Shown: positions 33,693-43,400, numbered from the stretch's first letter. The stretch: DNA of 64,000 bases from Paucimonas sp. (GCA_031253995.1 JAIRVG010000093.1:62001-126000); one strand, 5' to 3'. Numbers and translations are program-made. The notes: generated by a model not told the origin, from the sequence alone.

Positions 33693-34484
33693 GTGGGAAG
33701 CGTACAACTCGCCGATGGCGTACTGAATTACCAGCTCGACGGGCCCGAGGGCGCGCCGGTGCTGGTGCTGTCCAACTCGCTGGGTACCGACCTGCACATG
33801 TGGGATACCCAGGTGCCGGCCTTCGCCGCGCACTTCCGGGTGCTGCGTTATGACACCCGGGGCCATGGCCAGTCGCTGGTCACCGAAGGGCCGTACAGCA
33901 TCGAGCAACTGGGCCGCGACGTGCTGTCGCTGCTGGATGCCCTGCAGATCGACAAGGCGCATTTCTGCGGCCTGTCCATGGGCGGCCTGATCGGCCAGTG
34001 GCTGGGGATCAACGCCCCCGAGCGGCTGAATCGCCTGATCGTGTGCAATACCGCGGCGAAGATCGGTTCGCCGGAAACCTGGAACCCGCGTATCGAGATG
34101 GTCCTGCGCGACGGTGCGGCGGCCATGGCCGGTCTGCGCGACGCGTCCATCGAGCGCTGGTTCACCCCGGCGTTCTCCGGCACCCAGCCGGAGCAGGTCA
34201 AGCGCATCACCGACATGCTCGCGGCCACCTCGCCGGAAGGTTACGCGGCCAACTGCGGGGCGGTGCGCGACGCCGATTTCCGCGATCAGCTGGGTGAGAT
34301 CAAGGCACCGCTGCTGGTGATTTCCGGCGCTGCCGACGCGGTGACGCCGCCGTCGGGCGGGCTGTTCATCCAGGAGCACGTGGCCGGCGCCGAGTACGCC
34401 GAGTTCCAGGCCGCGCACCTGTCCAACGTCGAAGTGGGCGAGCCGTTCAGCCGCCGCGTCGTCGATTTCCTGCTGGCCCGCTGA
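33693..34484 (+). CDS. pcaD: 3-oxoadipate enol-lactone hydrolase
   Basis: 263-aa alpha/beta hydrolase that opens the enol-lactone to beta-ketoadipate, the inducer of PcaR. Nucleophile S95 in CGLSMGGLIG, catalytic Asp in VISGAADAVTPP (about residue 217) and His in AAHLSNVE (about 244). GTG start with a near-perfect AAGGAGG 5–6 nt upstream. Lies 11 bp after pcaB. Confidence 0.93.
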   Translation: MGSVQLADGVLNYQLDGPEGAPVLVLSNSLGTDLHMWDTQVPAFAAHFRVLRYDTRGHGQSLVTEGPYSIEQLGRDVLSLLDALQIDKAHFCGLSMGGLIGQWLGINAPERLNRLIVCNTAAKIGSPETWNPRIEMVLRDGAAAMAGLRDASIERWFTPAFSGTQPEQVKRITDMLAATSPEGYAANCGAVRDADFRDQLGEIKAPLLVISGAADAVTPPSGGLFIQEHVAGAEYAEFQAAHLSNVEVGEPFSRRVVDFLLAR

Positions 34485-34497
34485 GGAGCTGATTTCC

Positions 34498-34890
34498 GTG
34501 GATGAGAAACAACGTTACGACGCTGGCATGCAGGTGCGTCGCGCGGTACTGGGGGATGCCCATGTCGACCGCAGCCTGACCAACCTCACCGAGTTCAACG
34601 GCGAGTTCCAGGAAATGATCACCCGGCATGCCTGGGGCGATATCTGGACCCGTCCGGGATTGCCGCGGCATACCCGCAGCCTGATCACCATCGCCATGCT
34701 GATCGGCATGAACCGCAACGAAGAGCTGAAGCTGCATTTGCGGGCGGCGGCCAACAATGGCGTGACCCGGGAAGAGATCAAGGAAGTGCTGATGCAGAGC
34801 GCGATCTACTGCGGGATCCCGGCGGCCAATGCCACCTTCCACCTGGCGGAGTCGGTGTGGGATGAGCTGGGGGTGGAGTCCCGTTCTTAA
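34498..34890 (+). CDS. pcaC: 4-carboxymuconolactone decarboxylase
   Basis: 130-aa CMD-family protein (AhpD-like fold) that decarboxylates gamma-carboxymuconolactone to the enol-lactone. Characteristic stretches: RPGLPRHTRSLITIAMLIG and HLRAAANNGVTREEIKEVL, then GIPAANATFHLAE. GTG start behind GAGGAG, 13 bp after pcaD. Last gene of the pcaI–pcaC series; a BIME follows. Confidence 0.93.
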   Translation: MDEKQRYDAGMQVRRAVLGDAHVDRSLTNLTEFNGEFQEMITRHAWGDIWTRPGLPRHTRSLITIAMLIGMNRNEELKLHLRAAANNGVTREEIKEVLMQSAIYCGIPAANATFHLAESVWDELGVESRS

Positions 34891-34903
34891 AAACGACGCG
34901 GTC

Positions 34904-35065
34904 GGCGTGGGAGCGGATTCATCCGCGATCGGCGGCGCAGCCGTCGTAAAACCTGAGTCCCGAGGTCTCCTGACACACCGCGGACTATGTTTTTAGGGCC
35001 GCTTTGCGGCCAATCGCGGATGAAGCCGCTCCCACGCCGTCCCTGCTAAATCAATGAGTCATGTG
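34904..35065. repeat. BIME: paired REP arms plus 26-bp flank, copy 3
   Basis: Two 30-bp arms (34904–34933 and 35009–35038) are inverted with two mismatches and enclose 75 bp that itself holds shorter inverted units. The exact 26-bp flank seen at 8775 follows at 35040–35065. Located between convergent pcaC and the Mpo1-like gene, where it could terminate or stabilise both messages. Confidence 0.75.
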
Positions 35066-35079
35066 TTGTTCCATGAGGG

Positions 35080-35604
35080 TCAGATGGCGGCTTTCTTCTG
35101 CCGAACCCTCACCGGCCCCGCATTGCGCTCCACCGCCGCCTTCAGCTCCGGCCGCAACCCGAGCATGAACGCCAGTTCCGCCACCACGAACAACGGCCCG
35201 ACGATCAACCCGCTGACATCGTCGACGAACGCCGGCTTGCGCCCCTCGTAGTAATGCCCGACGAACTGGATCACCCAGCCCACCACGAACAGCCCCAGCC
35301 CGGCACTCAGCCAGACCATGGTCGCCTGCACCGCCAGCGCCGCGCCGGCCCACAGGCAGGCACCCAGCAGGGCCGACATGATCACCCCCAGCCGCGTATC
35401 CAGGCGGAAGTAGAACCACGCCGACACCAGCGCCACCACGAACGCCGGTGACAGCCACAACCCGCCGATCTCGGCCCCTGGCCGCGACAGCAGCACCGTC
35501 ACCGCCACCACGATCATCGGGATCCCCACGAAGTGCGTGGCGATGTTGCGCGGGTCACGGTGGTAGCTGGCATATTGACTCAAGTGTTCCACGAGGTTTT
35601 TCAT
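35080..35604 (-). CDS. Mpo1-like (DUF962) membrane protein
   Basis: 174-aa inner membrane protein with about four helices. The DUF962/YGL010W signature is visible: SQYASYHRDPRNIATHFVGIPM at the N-terminus, WVIQFVGHYYEGRKPAFVDD and GPLFVVAELAF. In yeast the family (Mpo1) is a dioxygenase in fatty-acid alpha-oxidation using conserved His residues; the His set is present here. ATG 35604 with GGAGGAATAACA before it is preferred over the longer frame. Confidence 0.85.
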   Translation of the reverse strand: MKNLVEHLSQYASYHRDPRNIATHFVGIPMIVVAVTVLLSRPGAEIGGLWLSPAFVVALVSAWFYFRLDTRLGVIMSALLGACLWAGAALAVQATMVWLSAGLGLFVVGWVIQFVGHYYEGRKPAFVDDVSGLIVGPLFVVAELAFMLGLRPELKAAVERNAGPVRVRQKKAAI

Positions 35605-35695
35605 TGTTATTCCTCCGGTTGGGATGACCCAGCATGCCCCGCCGACCACTTCACGTCTGTCGCCTGCCCGACAGTCTCCGATTCGAGGCCCATGG

Positions 35696-36388
35696 ATGAA
35701 CGAGTCTTACGCTTGGCGCGAGCAATTGCTGAACGGTCATTGGTTTCGGCAGCTGTCACCTGCCTTGCAGGATAGTCTCCTGAATGCCGCACGCCTGCGC
35801 GGGCTGGCCACCGGCGCCTGCCTGTTCCAGCGCGGCGATGCGCCGTGCGGGTTGTATGCGGTGCTGTCCGGCGCCATCCGTATCGGTGCGGTGAGCGCCG
35901 AAGGCAAGGAAGCGCTGCTGACCCTGATCGAGCCGCCGCACTGGTTCGGCGAGATCTGCCTGTTCGACGGCCAGCCGCGCACCCATGACGCCTTCGCCGA
36001 GGGCGCCACCACCTTGCTCTGGGTGCCGCAGTCGACCCTGCTGGCCCTGCTCGATGCCGAGCCGGCCTACTGGCGCGAGTTCGCCCTGTTGATGAGCCAC
36101 AAGCTGCGCCTGGCCTTCGTCGCCCTGGAGCAGCAGAGCCTCAAGGGCGCCGCGCCGCGGCTGGCGTTCCGCCTGTTGCAGATGGCCGATGGCTACGGCG
36201 AGGTGGACGGGGCGCGGCGGGTGCTGCAGTTGTCCCAGGAGCAGCTTGCCTTGATGCTGGCGCTGTCGCGGCAGACCACCAACCAGATCCTCAAGGCGTT
36301 GCAGCAGGAAGGGGCGCTGCGCCTGAGCTATGGCGAGATCGAGATTCTCGATGTGGCGCGGCTGGAGGCGCTGGCGGGTCAAGGCTGA
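35696..36388 (+). CDS. Crp/Fnr-family transcriptional regulator
   Basis: 230-aa regulator. N-terminal cyclic-nucleotide-binding-type beta-roll (ACLFQRGDAPCGLYAVLSG, then WFGEICLFDGQPRTHDA) and a C-terminal winged HTH (LSQEQLALMLALSRQTTNQI). No Fnr-type Cys cluster at the N-terminus and no exact CRP cAMP pocket, so the effector is unknown. ATG 35696 with GAGG upstream is preferred; divergent from the Mpo1-like gene by 91 bp. Its last 98 bp overlap the convergent LysR gene. Confidence 0.8.
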   Translation: MNESYAWREQLLNGHWFRQLSPALQDSLLNAARLRGLATGACLFQRGDAPCGLYAVLSGAIRIGAVSAEGKEALLTLIEPPHWFGEICLFDGQPRTHDAFAEGATTLLWVPQSTLLALLDAEPAYWREFALLMSHKLRLAFVALEQQSLKGAAPRLAFRLLQMADGYGEVDGARRVLQLSQEQLALMLALSRQTTNQILKALQQEGALRLSYGEIEILDVARLEALAGQG

Positions 36389-37271
36389 CCAGGGTCTCGA
36401 TCATCGCCCGGGCCGCCGGCGACAGCCGATAACCGGCGCGGCTGACGATGCCGCAGCGGGCGCTGAAGCTGTCGAGGTTGGGCGGCAGGTTGCGCCAGTG
36501 CAGTTGCACCAGCTCGCCGCGGGCCAGCTGTTCGGCGTGGGCTTCCTCGCTGCCGATGCCGATGGCGTCGCTGTCCAGCACCACCTTGACCAGGGTCGGC
36601 AGGTGCTCGGTCTGCACCTGCGGCGAGAAATCGGTCTTGCCGCTGAGGTTGGCCAGCAGCTTGCGCACCCCGGGCGGGATCAGCGAAGTGGCCAGGGGGT
36701 AGCTGAACAGGTCGTTGGTCGACAGGCTGTCCTTGGCCAGCAGCGGGTGGCCCGGGCGGCAGAAGAACAGGCCGCGGCGGGGGACGAGGGCGCGGGTTTG
36801 GAAGTTCGGGTCGGCTTCGAAAGGGCGGATATCGGCGACGAAGAATTCGATTTCCTCGCGGTTCAGCGCGCGGCTGAGGGTTTCCCAGTCGTTGACCTGC
36901 AAGCGCGTGCGCACGCCCGGGTGGGCCTTGACGAAGTGGGCCAGGGCCCGGGGAACGAGATGCGCAGCCGGGACCGGGCCGCTGCCGAAATGCAGTTCGC
37001 CGGCGTCCAGCTTGGTCATCTGCAGCACGTCGCTGCTCAGTTGCGCCGCGCCCTGGACCAGGCGCAGGGCGTGCTGCAGCACCACCTGGCCTTCGGGGGT
37101 GGGGCGCAGGTCCTTGTTGCCACGGTCCACCAGCACGCAGCCGAATTCCTGCTCCAGGCCCTGGATGCTGCGGCTGAAGGCGGGTTGGGTGATGCCCATG
37201 GCCTCGGCGGCGCGGACAAAGCTGCGGTGGTCGTTGAGCGCGATGAAGTAGCGCAGTTGGCGGAGGTCCAT
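36291..37271 (-). CDS. LysR-family transcriptional regulator
   Basis: 326-aa LysR regulator. N-terminal winged HTH MDLRQLRYFIALNDHRSFVR with AEAMGITQPAFSRSIQGLE, then the effector-binding domain. The C-terminal 30 residues (DPPAPPAAPHRESRSR onward) lie wholly within the 98-bp tail-to-tail overlap with the Crp-family gene and are Pro/Arg/Ser-rich, unlike a LysR end, suggesting a lost original stop codon. Upstream lies the porin gene on the same strand (163 bp), with a perfect 16-bp palindrome between them. Confidence 0.85.
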   Translation of the reverse strand: MDLRQLRYFIALNDHRSFVRAAEAMGITQPAFSRSIQGLEQEFGCVLVDRGNKDLRPTPEGQVVLQHALRLVQGAAQLSSDVLQMTKLDAGELHFGSGPVPAAHLVPRALAHFVKAHPGVRTRLQVNDWETLSRALNREEIEFFVADIRPFEADPNFQTRALVPRRGLFFCRPGHPLLAKDSLSTNDLFSYPLATSLIPPGVRKLLANLSGKTDFSPQVQTEHLPTLVKVVLDSDAIGIGSEEAHAEQLARGELVQLHWRNLPPNLDSFSARCGIVSRAGYRLSPAARAMIETLVSLDPPAPPAAPHRESRSRHSSGAAPLPAATP

Positions 37272-37350
37272 GGGGGGTACCGGTGTGCGAAGGGCCGCGC
37301 AGCGGTCCCAGGGGAAAACCGGTTTTTTAACGGCAGACGCTTATTTCGTC

Positions 37351-37366
37351 CAAGAATCGATTCTTG
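37351..37366. promoter_or_regulatory. Perfect 16-bp palindrome upstream of LysR gene
   Basis: CAAGAATCGATTCTTG, about 80 bp before the LysR ATG. Position and symmetry fit an autoregulatory LysR site or another dimeric regulator. No loop, so not a hairpin terminator. Confidence 0.5.
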
Positions 37367-37434
37367 TATTGTTAGCGCTTGATCGAATAAGGAAAAGGGG
37401 CAGCGATGGAGAGGGCACCGCCACCCCGAAGGGG

Positions 37435-38688
37435 TCAGAGAATGCTGATCGGGTAGCTGACGATCACGCGGTTCTCGTCGAACGAGTTGGTGCTGAAGTC
37501 GCGGCGCATGTTGGAGTTGCGCCACTTGAGGGTCAGGTTCTTGAAGGTGCCGGACTGGATCACGTAGGCCAGCTCCGATTCCCGTGCCCATTCCTTGCCG
37601 TCGTCCACTGTCGCGGTGTGCACGTTGTCACCCTTGATGTAGCGGTTCATCAGGGTCAGGCCGGGCACGCCGAGGGCAGCGAAGTTGTAGTCATGGCGCA
37701 CTTGCCAGGAGCGTTCCTTGGCGTTGTCGAAGCTGGAGTTGTAGCTGTCGTTGGCCAGGGTGCCGCCGCTGGTGCCGTTGACCCGCATCCACAGGTCGTC
37801 GCCGCTGACCTTCTGCAGGCCGACATAGAAGGTGTTGCCGCCGTACTTGGCCGACAACATGGCCGAGGCGGTGCGGTTGTCGAGGTCGCCGGCGCGGGCC
37901 GAGCCGTCTTCCTTGCCGAGGAAGTAGCCGAGGTTGGCGCCCAGGGTCCAGTCGCCCAGCGGCTGGCTGTGCACCAGGTTGATGTACTGCTGCTGGTAGA
38001 TGTCCTTCAGTTGCGCGTTCCACAGGCCGACCAGGGTGCGCTTGTCGTTGAAGGTGAATTCGCCGCCGGCGAAGTTGAAACGGTCCGACTTGAACGCCGT
38101 TTTGCCGTTCATGAACATGTCTTCCATGCTCGCGTCGTTGCGCGGGCTGTTGCCGCGGAACTGGCCGGCGTACAGGGTCAGGCCGTCGATTTCCTGGGAG
38201 GTGACCTGGCCACCGCGGAAGGTCTGCGGCAGCGAGCGCCCGTCGTCGGAACGCAGGATCGGCAGCACCGGCATCCACTCGCCGACCTTCACTTCGGTCT
38301 TCGACACCTTGGCCTTGAGGGCCACGCCGAGGCGGCCGAAATCGTCGGCCGGGCGGCCGTCGTCATGCACCGGCAGCAGGTGGGTGCCGGCGGTGCCCTT
38401 GCCGCCATCGAGCTTGACCGAGTACAGGCCGAGCACATCGACACCGAAGCCGACGGTGCCTTGGGTGAAACCCGACTTCGCGTCGAGGATGAAGCTCTGG
38501 GTCCATTCCTCGGCCTTGCCCTGGGCGTTGGCCGGATCGACGAAGTTGCGGTTGATGTAGAAGTTGCGCAGGTTCAGCGTGGCCTTGGCGTCTTCGACGA
38601 AGCCACCTTCGGCGGCGAGGGCAGGGACGGCGCAGGTCAGTGCGATGAAGCCGGGAAGCAGGTGTCGTGCGGGGTGCGGAGTGTTCAT
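37435..38688 (-). CDS. OprD-family outer membrane porin
   Basis: 417-aa outer-membrane beta-barrel porin of the OprD/BenF group. Signal peptide at residues 1–25 (HLLPGFIALTCAVPALA, then AEGG); the mature start GFVEDAKATLNLRNFYINRNF is the classic OprD opening, and GEWMPVLPILRSDDGRSLPQ lies in the constriction loop region. It ends in the C-terminal aromatic-poor strand VIVSYPISIL. ATG 38688 is preferred over the longer frame, which would put 35 residues before the signal peptide. In P. putida a BenF-like porin sits next to the pca–ttg region. Confidence 0.88.
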   Translation of the reverse strand: MNTPHPARHLLPGFIALTCAVPALAAEGGFVEDAKATLNLRNFYINRNFVDPANAQGKAEEWTQSFILDAKSGFTQGTVGFGVDVLGLYSVKLDGGKGTAGTHLLPVHDDGRPADDFGRLGVALKAKVSKTEVKVGEWMPVLPILRSDDGRSLPQTFRGGQVTSQEIDGLTLYAGQFRGNSPRNDASMEDMFMNGKTAFKSDRFNFAGGEFTFNDKRTLVGLWNAQLKDIYQQQYINLVHSQPLGDWTLGANLGYFLGKEDGSARAGDLDNRTASAMLSAKYGGNTFYVGLQKVSGDDLWMRVNGTSGGTLANDSYNSSFDNAKERSWQVRHDYNFAALGVPGLTLMNRYIKGDNVHTATVDDGKEWARESELAYVIQSGTFKNLTLKWRNSNMRRDFSTNSFDENRVIVSYPISIL

Positions 38689-38889
38689 CGTGGGTGTGTC
38701 TCTTGTTTTTATGTAAGGCGAAACCGTCCGCTGCGACTGAAAAGAGTCACAGGCGGGAGTGCGTCCTGGGGTGTGCCTTGGAAAAATTGGCAAGAGGATG
38801 GTGCGGCGACGAGCGGGGCGGAATCAATTCGTGACAGGAGGAAGTGGGCGATAATCGAACGTTAACTGAATGGTTAGTTCTTCTTTTTG
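38689..38889. other. Region upstream of the porin gene
   Basis: 201 bp. Holds one PcaR-like half-site, GGGCGATAATCGAAC (38846–38860, 12 of 15 matches to the pcaR box), without the 19-bp partner seen at the other three operators. No gene seen. Confidence 0.4.
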
Positions 38890-39033
38890 ATCTTCAAGCT
38901 TCAAGTTTCAAGCGGCAAGAAAACGCGGTTCGGTAGCGGCTGTGGTCTTTGTATTCAGGAGCAGAAAAAAGAAAGCAGCCCTGATGCGGACTGCTTTCTC
39001 TTGCAGCTTGTGGCTTGAAGCTTGCGGCTGCTT
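38890..39033. repeat. CAAGCTTCAAG-type inverted arms around the ttgC terminator
   Basis: Left arm ATCTTCAAGCTTCAAG (from about 38890, with TTTCAAGCGGCAAG) and right arm CTTGTGGCTTGAAGCTTGC (about 39004–39027) bracket the hairpin at 38970. Same family as at 11788 and 22650. Confidence 0.6.
38964..38999 (-). terminator. Rho-independent terminator of ttgABC
   Basis: 9-bp stem AGAAAGCAG (38970–38978 with 38991–38999), 12-nt loop; on the minus strand followed by six T in a row. Confidence 0.82.
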
Positions 39034-40468
39034 ATTTCAGCGAAGCCTGGGCATCCCCGGTGCGCTCATACCAGCCGCCACCCAGTGCCTTGTACAGGTT
39101 CACTTCGCTGACCAGCTGCGACAGCCGATCGGTGATCAGCGACTGCTGCGCACTGAACAGGTTGCGCTGGGCATCGAGGAACACCAGGTTGCTGTCGACG
39201 CCAATCCGGTAGCGCCGCTCGGCCAGGCGGTAGTAGTCCTGGTTGGCGGCGACCAGGTCGCGCTGGGCCTGCAACTGCTGGTTGTAGGTCTGGCGTGCGG
39301 CAAGGCCATCGGAGACTTCCTGGAAGGCGGTCTGGATGGTCTTCTCGTACTTGGCGACGTTGATGTCCTTCTGGATCTTCGAGTAGTCCAGGCTCGCCTT
39401 CAGGCTGCCGGCGTTGAAGATCGGCAGGTTGATCGACGGCTGGAACAGCCAGGTACCGGAACCACCCTTGAACAGGCCGTCCATGTCCGGGCTCAGGGTC
39501 CCGGCGTTGGCGGTCAGGCTGATGCGCGGGAAGAACGCCGCGCGGGCCGCGCCGATATTGGCGTTGGCCGCTTTCAGCAGGTGCTCGGCTTCCATGATGT
39601 CGGGACGCCGGGTCAGCAGGTCCGACGGCAGGCCGGCCGGCATTTCCGCCAGCAGGTCGGCGTCCAGCGGCATGGCCGCCGGCAGGTTCACCGGCAGGCC
39701 GGCACCCACCAGCAGGGTCAGGCTGTTGAGGTCCTGGGCCACCAGGCGCTGGTACTGCGCCAGCTTGACCCGCGCGCCTTCCACGGCGGTGCGCGCCTGG
39801 CTCAGGTCGAGGGCCGAGGCCACGCCGACATCGCTGCTGCGCTGGGTCAGCTTGAAGCTTTCCTCGTAGGTCTTGAGGGTCTCTTCGGTCAGCTTGAGCA
39901 GCGCCTGGTCGGCCTGCCAGGTGATGTAGGCGTTGGCAACGCTGGCCACCAGGGCGATCTGCGTCGAACGGCGCGCCTGTTCACTGGACAGGTAGGTTTC
40001 CAGGGCCTGCTCGCTGAGGCTGCGCACCCGGCCGAACAGGTCCAGCTCGTAGGCGCTGACGCCCACGGTGGCCGAGTACTGGCTGGTGATCGAGGCCTGG
40101 CCGGCCTGGGACGTGTTCGCCGGCACCCGCTGGCGCGAACCGCTACCGGTGGCCGAAACCGCCGGGAACAGGTCGGCACGCTGGATGCGGTACTGCGCAC
40201 GGTAGGCGTCGATGTTCAGCGCCGCGACCCGCAGGTCGCGGTTGTTTTCCAGCGAGCTCTGGATCAGTTGCTGCAGCGCCGGGTCATGGAAGAACTGGCG
40301 CCAGCCTTGCTCGGCCGCGGCAACCTGCGCCGACTCGGTCGGCGAGTATGCAGGGCCAGCCGGCCACTGGGCCGCCACCGGCGCCTCAGGGGTCTTGTAG
40401 TCGGGGATCAGCGAGCATCCTCCCAGGATGAACGCGGTGACCGCCAGGGATAACAGGGACTTGGTCAT
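39032..40468 (-). CDS. ttgC: RND efflux outer-membrane channel lipoprotein TtgC
   Basis: 478-aa OprM/TolC-family outer membrane lipoprotein. Lipobox LGGC with C18; two outer-membrane efflux domains in tandem with repeats such as DLFGRVRSLSEQALE and LTRRPDIMEAEHLLKAANANIG, the latter a family hallmark. Last gene of ttgABC; its ATG overlaps the ttgB stop by 4 bp. Docks to TtgA–TtgB to expel antibiotics, flavonoids and aromatic solvents. Confidence 0.94.
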   Translation of the reverse strand: MTKSLLSLAVTAFILGGCSLIPDYKTPEAPVAAQWPAGPAYSPTESAQVAAAEQGWRQFFHDPALQQLIQSSLENNRDLRVAALNIDAYRAQYRIQRADLFPAVSATGSGSRQRVPANTSQAGQASITSQYSATVGVSAYELDLFGRVRSLSEQALETYLSSEQARRSTQIALVASVANAYITWQADQALLKLTEETLKTYEESFKLTQRSSDVGVASALDLSQARTAVEGARVKLAQYQRLVAQDLNSLTLLVGAGLPVNLPAAMPLDADLLAEMPAGLPSDLLTRRPDIMEAEHLLKAANANIGAARAAFFPRISLTANAGTLSPDMDGLFKGGSGTWLFQPSINLPIFNAGSLKASLDYSKIQKDINVAKYEKTIQTAFQEVSDGLAARQTYNQQLQAQRDLVAANQDYYRLAERRYRIGVDSNLVFLDAQRNLFSAQQSLITDRLSQLVSEVNLYKALGGGWYERTGDAQASLK

Positions 40469-43400
40469 TGCCCAGCCTCATAGCGTGGAGTTTCAGGTGT
40501 GACGTCCTTTTCCGGCTGCTTGCTGCCGAACCACGACGAAACGCTTACGAAGAACAACGGTACCCAGAAGATCGCCAGGACGGTCGCGGTGATCATGCCG
40601 CCGATCACCCCGGTACCGATGGCGTGCTGGCTGCCCGAGCCTGCGCCGCTGGCGATAGCCAACGGTACCACGCCGAGACTGAACGCCAGCGAGGTCATGA
40701 TGATCGGGCGCAGACGCATGCGGCAGGCCTCGATCGCCGCGTCGATCAGGCTGCGGCCCTGTTCGTGCAGTTCCTTGGCGAACTCGACGATGAGGATCGC
40801 GTTCTTCGCCGCCAGGCCGATGGTGGTCAACAGCCCCACCTGGAAGTACACGTCGTTGGACAGCCCGCGCAGGCTGGTGGCCAGCAGCGCACCGATGATC
40901 CCCAGCGGCACCACCAGCATGACCGCGATCGGGATCGACCAGCTTTCGTACAGCGCCGCCAGGCAGAGGAACACCATCAGCAGCGACAGGGCGTACAGCG
41001 CCGGTGCCTGGGAACCCGACAGGCGTTCCTCGTAGGACAGGCCGGTCCAGGAGTAGCCGATGCCCGCCGGCAGTTCCGCGGCGATGCGCTCGACCTCGGC
41101 CATGGCCTCGCCGGTACTGTAGCCGGGTGCCGGTGCACCGAGGATTTCCACCGCCTCGACGCCGTTGTAGCGCGACAGCTTCGGCGAGCCGTAGATCCAC
41201 TCGCCCTTGGCGAAGGCCGAGAACGGCACCATCTCGCCCGAGGCATTGCGCACGTACCACTTCTGCAGGTCTTCCGGGCTCATCCGCGACGAGGCTTCGC
41301 CCTGGATGTAGACCTTCTTGACCCGGCCACGGTCGATGAAGTCGTTGACGTAGCTGGCACCGAGGGCGATCGACAGGGTGTTGTTGATGTCGGCGATGGT
41401 CACGCCCAGGGCACTGGCGCGCTCGTCGTCGACGGTCAGCTGGTACTGCGGCTCGTCGTTCAGGCCGTTCGGACGCACTGCCGAGAGGATCTTGCTCTGT
41501 GCCGCCAGGCCGAGGAACTGGTTGCGCGCTTCCATCAGCTTGGCGTGACCGACACCGGCGCGGTCCTGGAGGAACACGTCGAAGCCGGTGGCGTTACCCA
41601 GTTCCAGCACCGCTGGCGGAGCGAAGGCGAACACCATCGCGTCACGGAAGCTGAAGAAGTGCTGCTGGGCACGGGCCGCCAGGTTGAACACGCTGTTCTC
41701 GGCGGAACGCTCGCCCCATGGCTTGAGCATGATGAAGGCCATGCCCGAGCTCTGCCCGCGGCCGGCGAAGTTGAAGCCGGTGACGGTGAACACCGAAGCC
41801 ACGGTATCGGCTTCCTTGTCCAGCAGGTACTCGCGCATCTGGTCGACCACCACCTGGGTGCGCTCGGCACTGGAGCCGGCCGGGGTCTGCACCTGGGCGA
41901 ACAGCACGCCCTGGTCTTCTTCCGGGAGGAACGCGGTCGGGATGCGGGTGAACAGCCAGACCATGCCCACCACGATCACCAGGTAGGCCAGCAGGTATGG
42001 CGCCTTGTGCCGCAGCATGTTGCCGACGCCGCGCTCGTAGCTGCGTACGCTGCGGTCGAAGTTGCGGTTGAACCAGCCGAAGAAGCCACCCTTGGCGGTG
42101 TGGTGCTCGCCTTTCTTCAGCGGCTTGAGCATGGTGGCGCACAGGGCCGGGGTGAAGATCAGCGCCACCAGCACCGACAGGGCCATGGCCGAGACGATGG
42201 TGATGGAGAACTGCTTGTAGATCACACCGGTGGAGCCGCCGAAGAACGCCATCGGCAGGAGTACCGCCGACAGTACCAGGGCGATACCCACCAGGGCTCC
42301 CTGGATCTGGCCCATGGACTTCTTGGTCGCTTCCTTCGGCGAGAGGCCCTCTTCGGACATCACCCGCTCGACGTTTTCCACCACGACGATGGCGTCGTCC
42401 ACCAATAGACCGATGGCCAGGACCATGCCGAACATGGTCAGGGTGTTGATGCTGAAACCGGCTGCGGCAAGGATGCCGAAGGTCCCCAGCAGTACCACCG
42501 GCACCGTCATGGTGGTGATCACCGTGGCGCGGAAGTTCTGCAGGAACAGGTACATCACCAGGAACACCAGCACGATCGCTTCGATCAGGGTGTGAACCAC
42601 GCCGCTGATGGATTCGGTCACCACCGGGGTGGTGTCGTACGGGAACACCGCCTTCATGCCTGGCGGGAAGAAGGGTTCCAGGTCGGAAATGGTCTTGCGC
42701 AGTGCCTTGGCGGTATCCAGGGCGTTGGCGCCGGTGGCCAGTTTCACCGCCAGGCCCGAGGCCGGCTTGCCGTTGAACTGGGCACTGACCGCGTAGTTCT
42801 CACCGCCCAGGCCGACCCTGGCGACATCGCCCAGGCGCACCTGGGAGCCGTCGCGGTTGACCTTGAGCAGGATCTTCTCGAACTGCTCGGCAGTCTGCAG
42901 GCGGGTCTTGCCGATGATGGTGGCGTTCAGTTGCTGGCCGGGCAGGGCAGGCAGGCCGCCGAGCTGGCCGGAGGACACCTGGACGTTCTGCGCGGCGACC
43001 GCGGTCTTCACGTCCACCGGGGTCAGCTGGTATTTGTTCAGCTTGGCCGGGTCGAGCCAGATACGCATGGCGTACTGGGCACCGAAGACCTGGAAGTCAC
43101 CCACGCCGGCGGTCCGCGAGATCGGGTCCTGCATGTTGGAGACGATGTAGTTGGCCAGGTCGTCCTTGGTCATGCTGCCGTCTTCCGACACCAGGCCGAT
43201 CACCAGCAGGAAGTTCTTCACCGCCTTGGTCACGCGGATACCCTGCTGCTGCACTTCTTGCGGCAGCAGCGGGGTGGCCAGGTTCAGCTTGTTCTGCACC
43301 TGGACCTGGGCTGTATCCGGGTTGGTGCCCTGCTCGAAGGTGGCGGTGATGGTCATGCTGCCGTCGGAGTTACTTTCCGACGACACATAACGCAGGTTGT

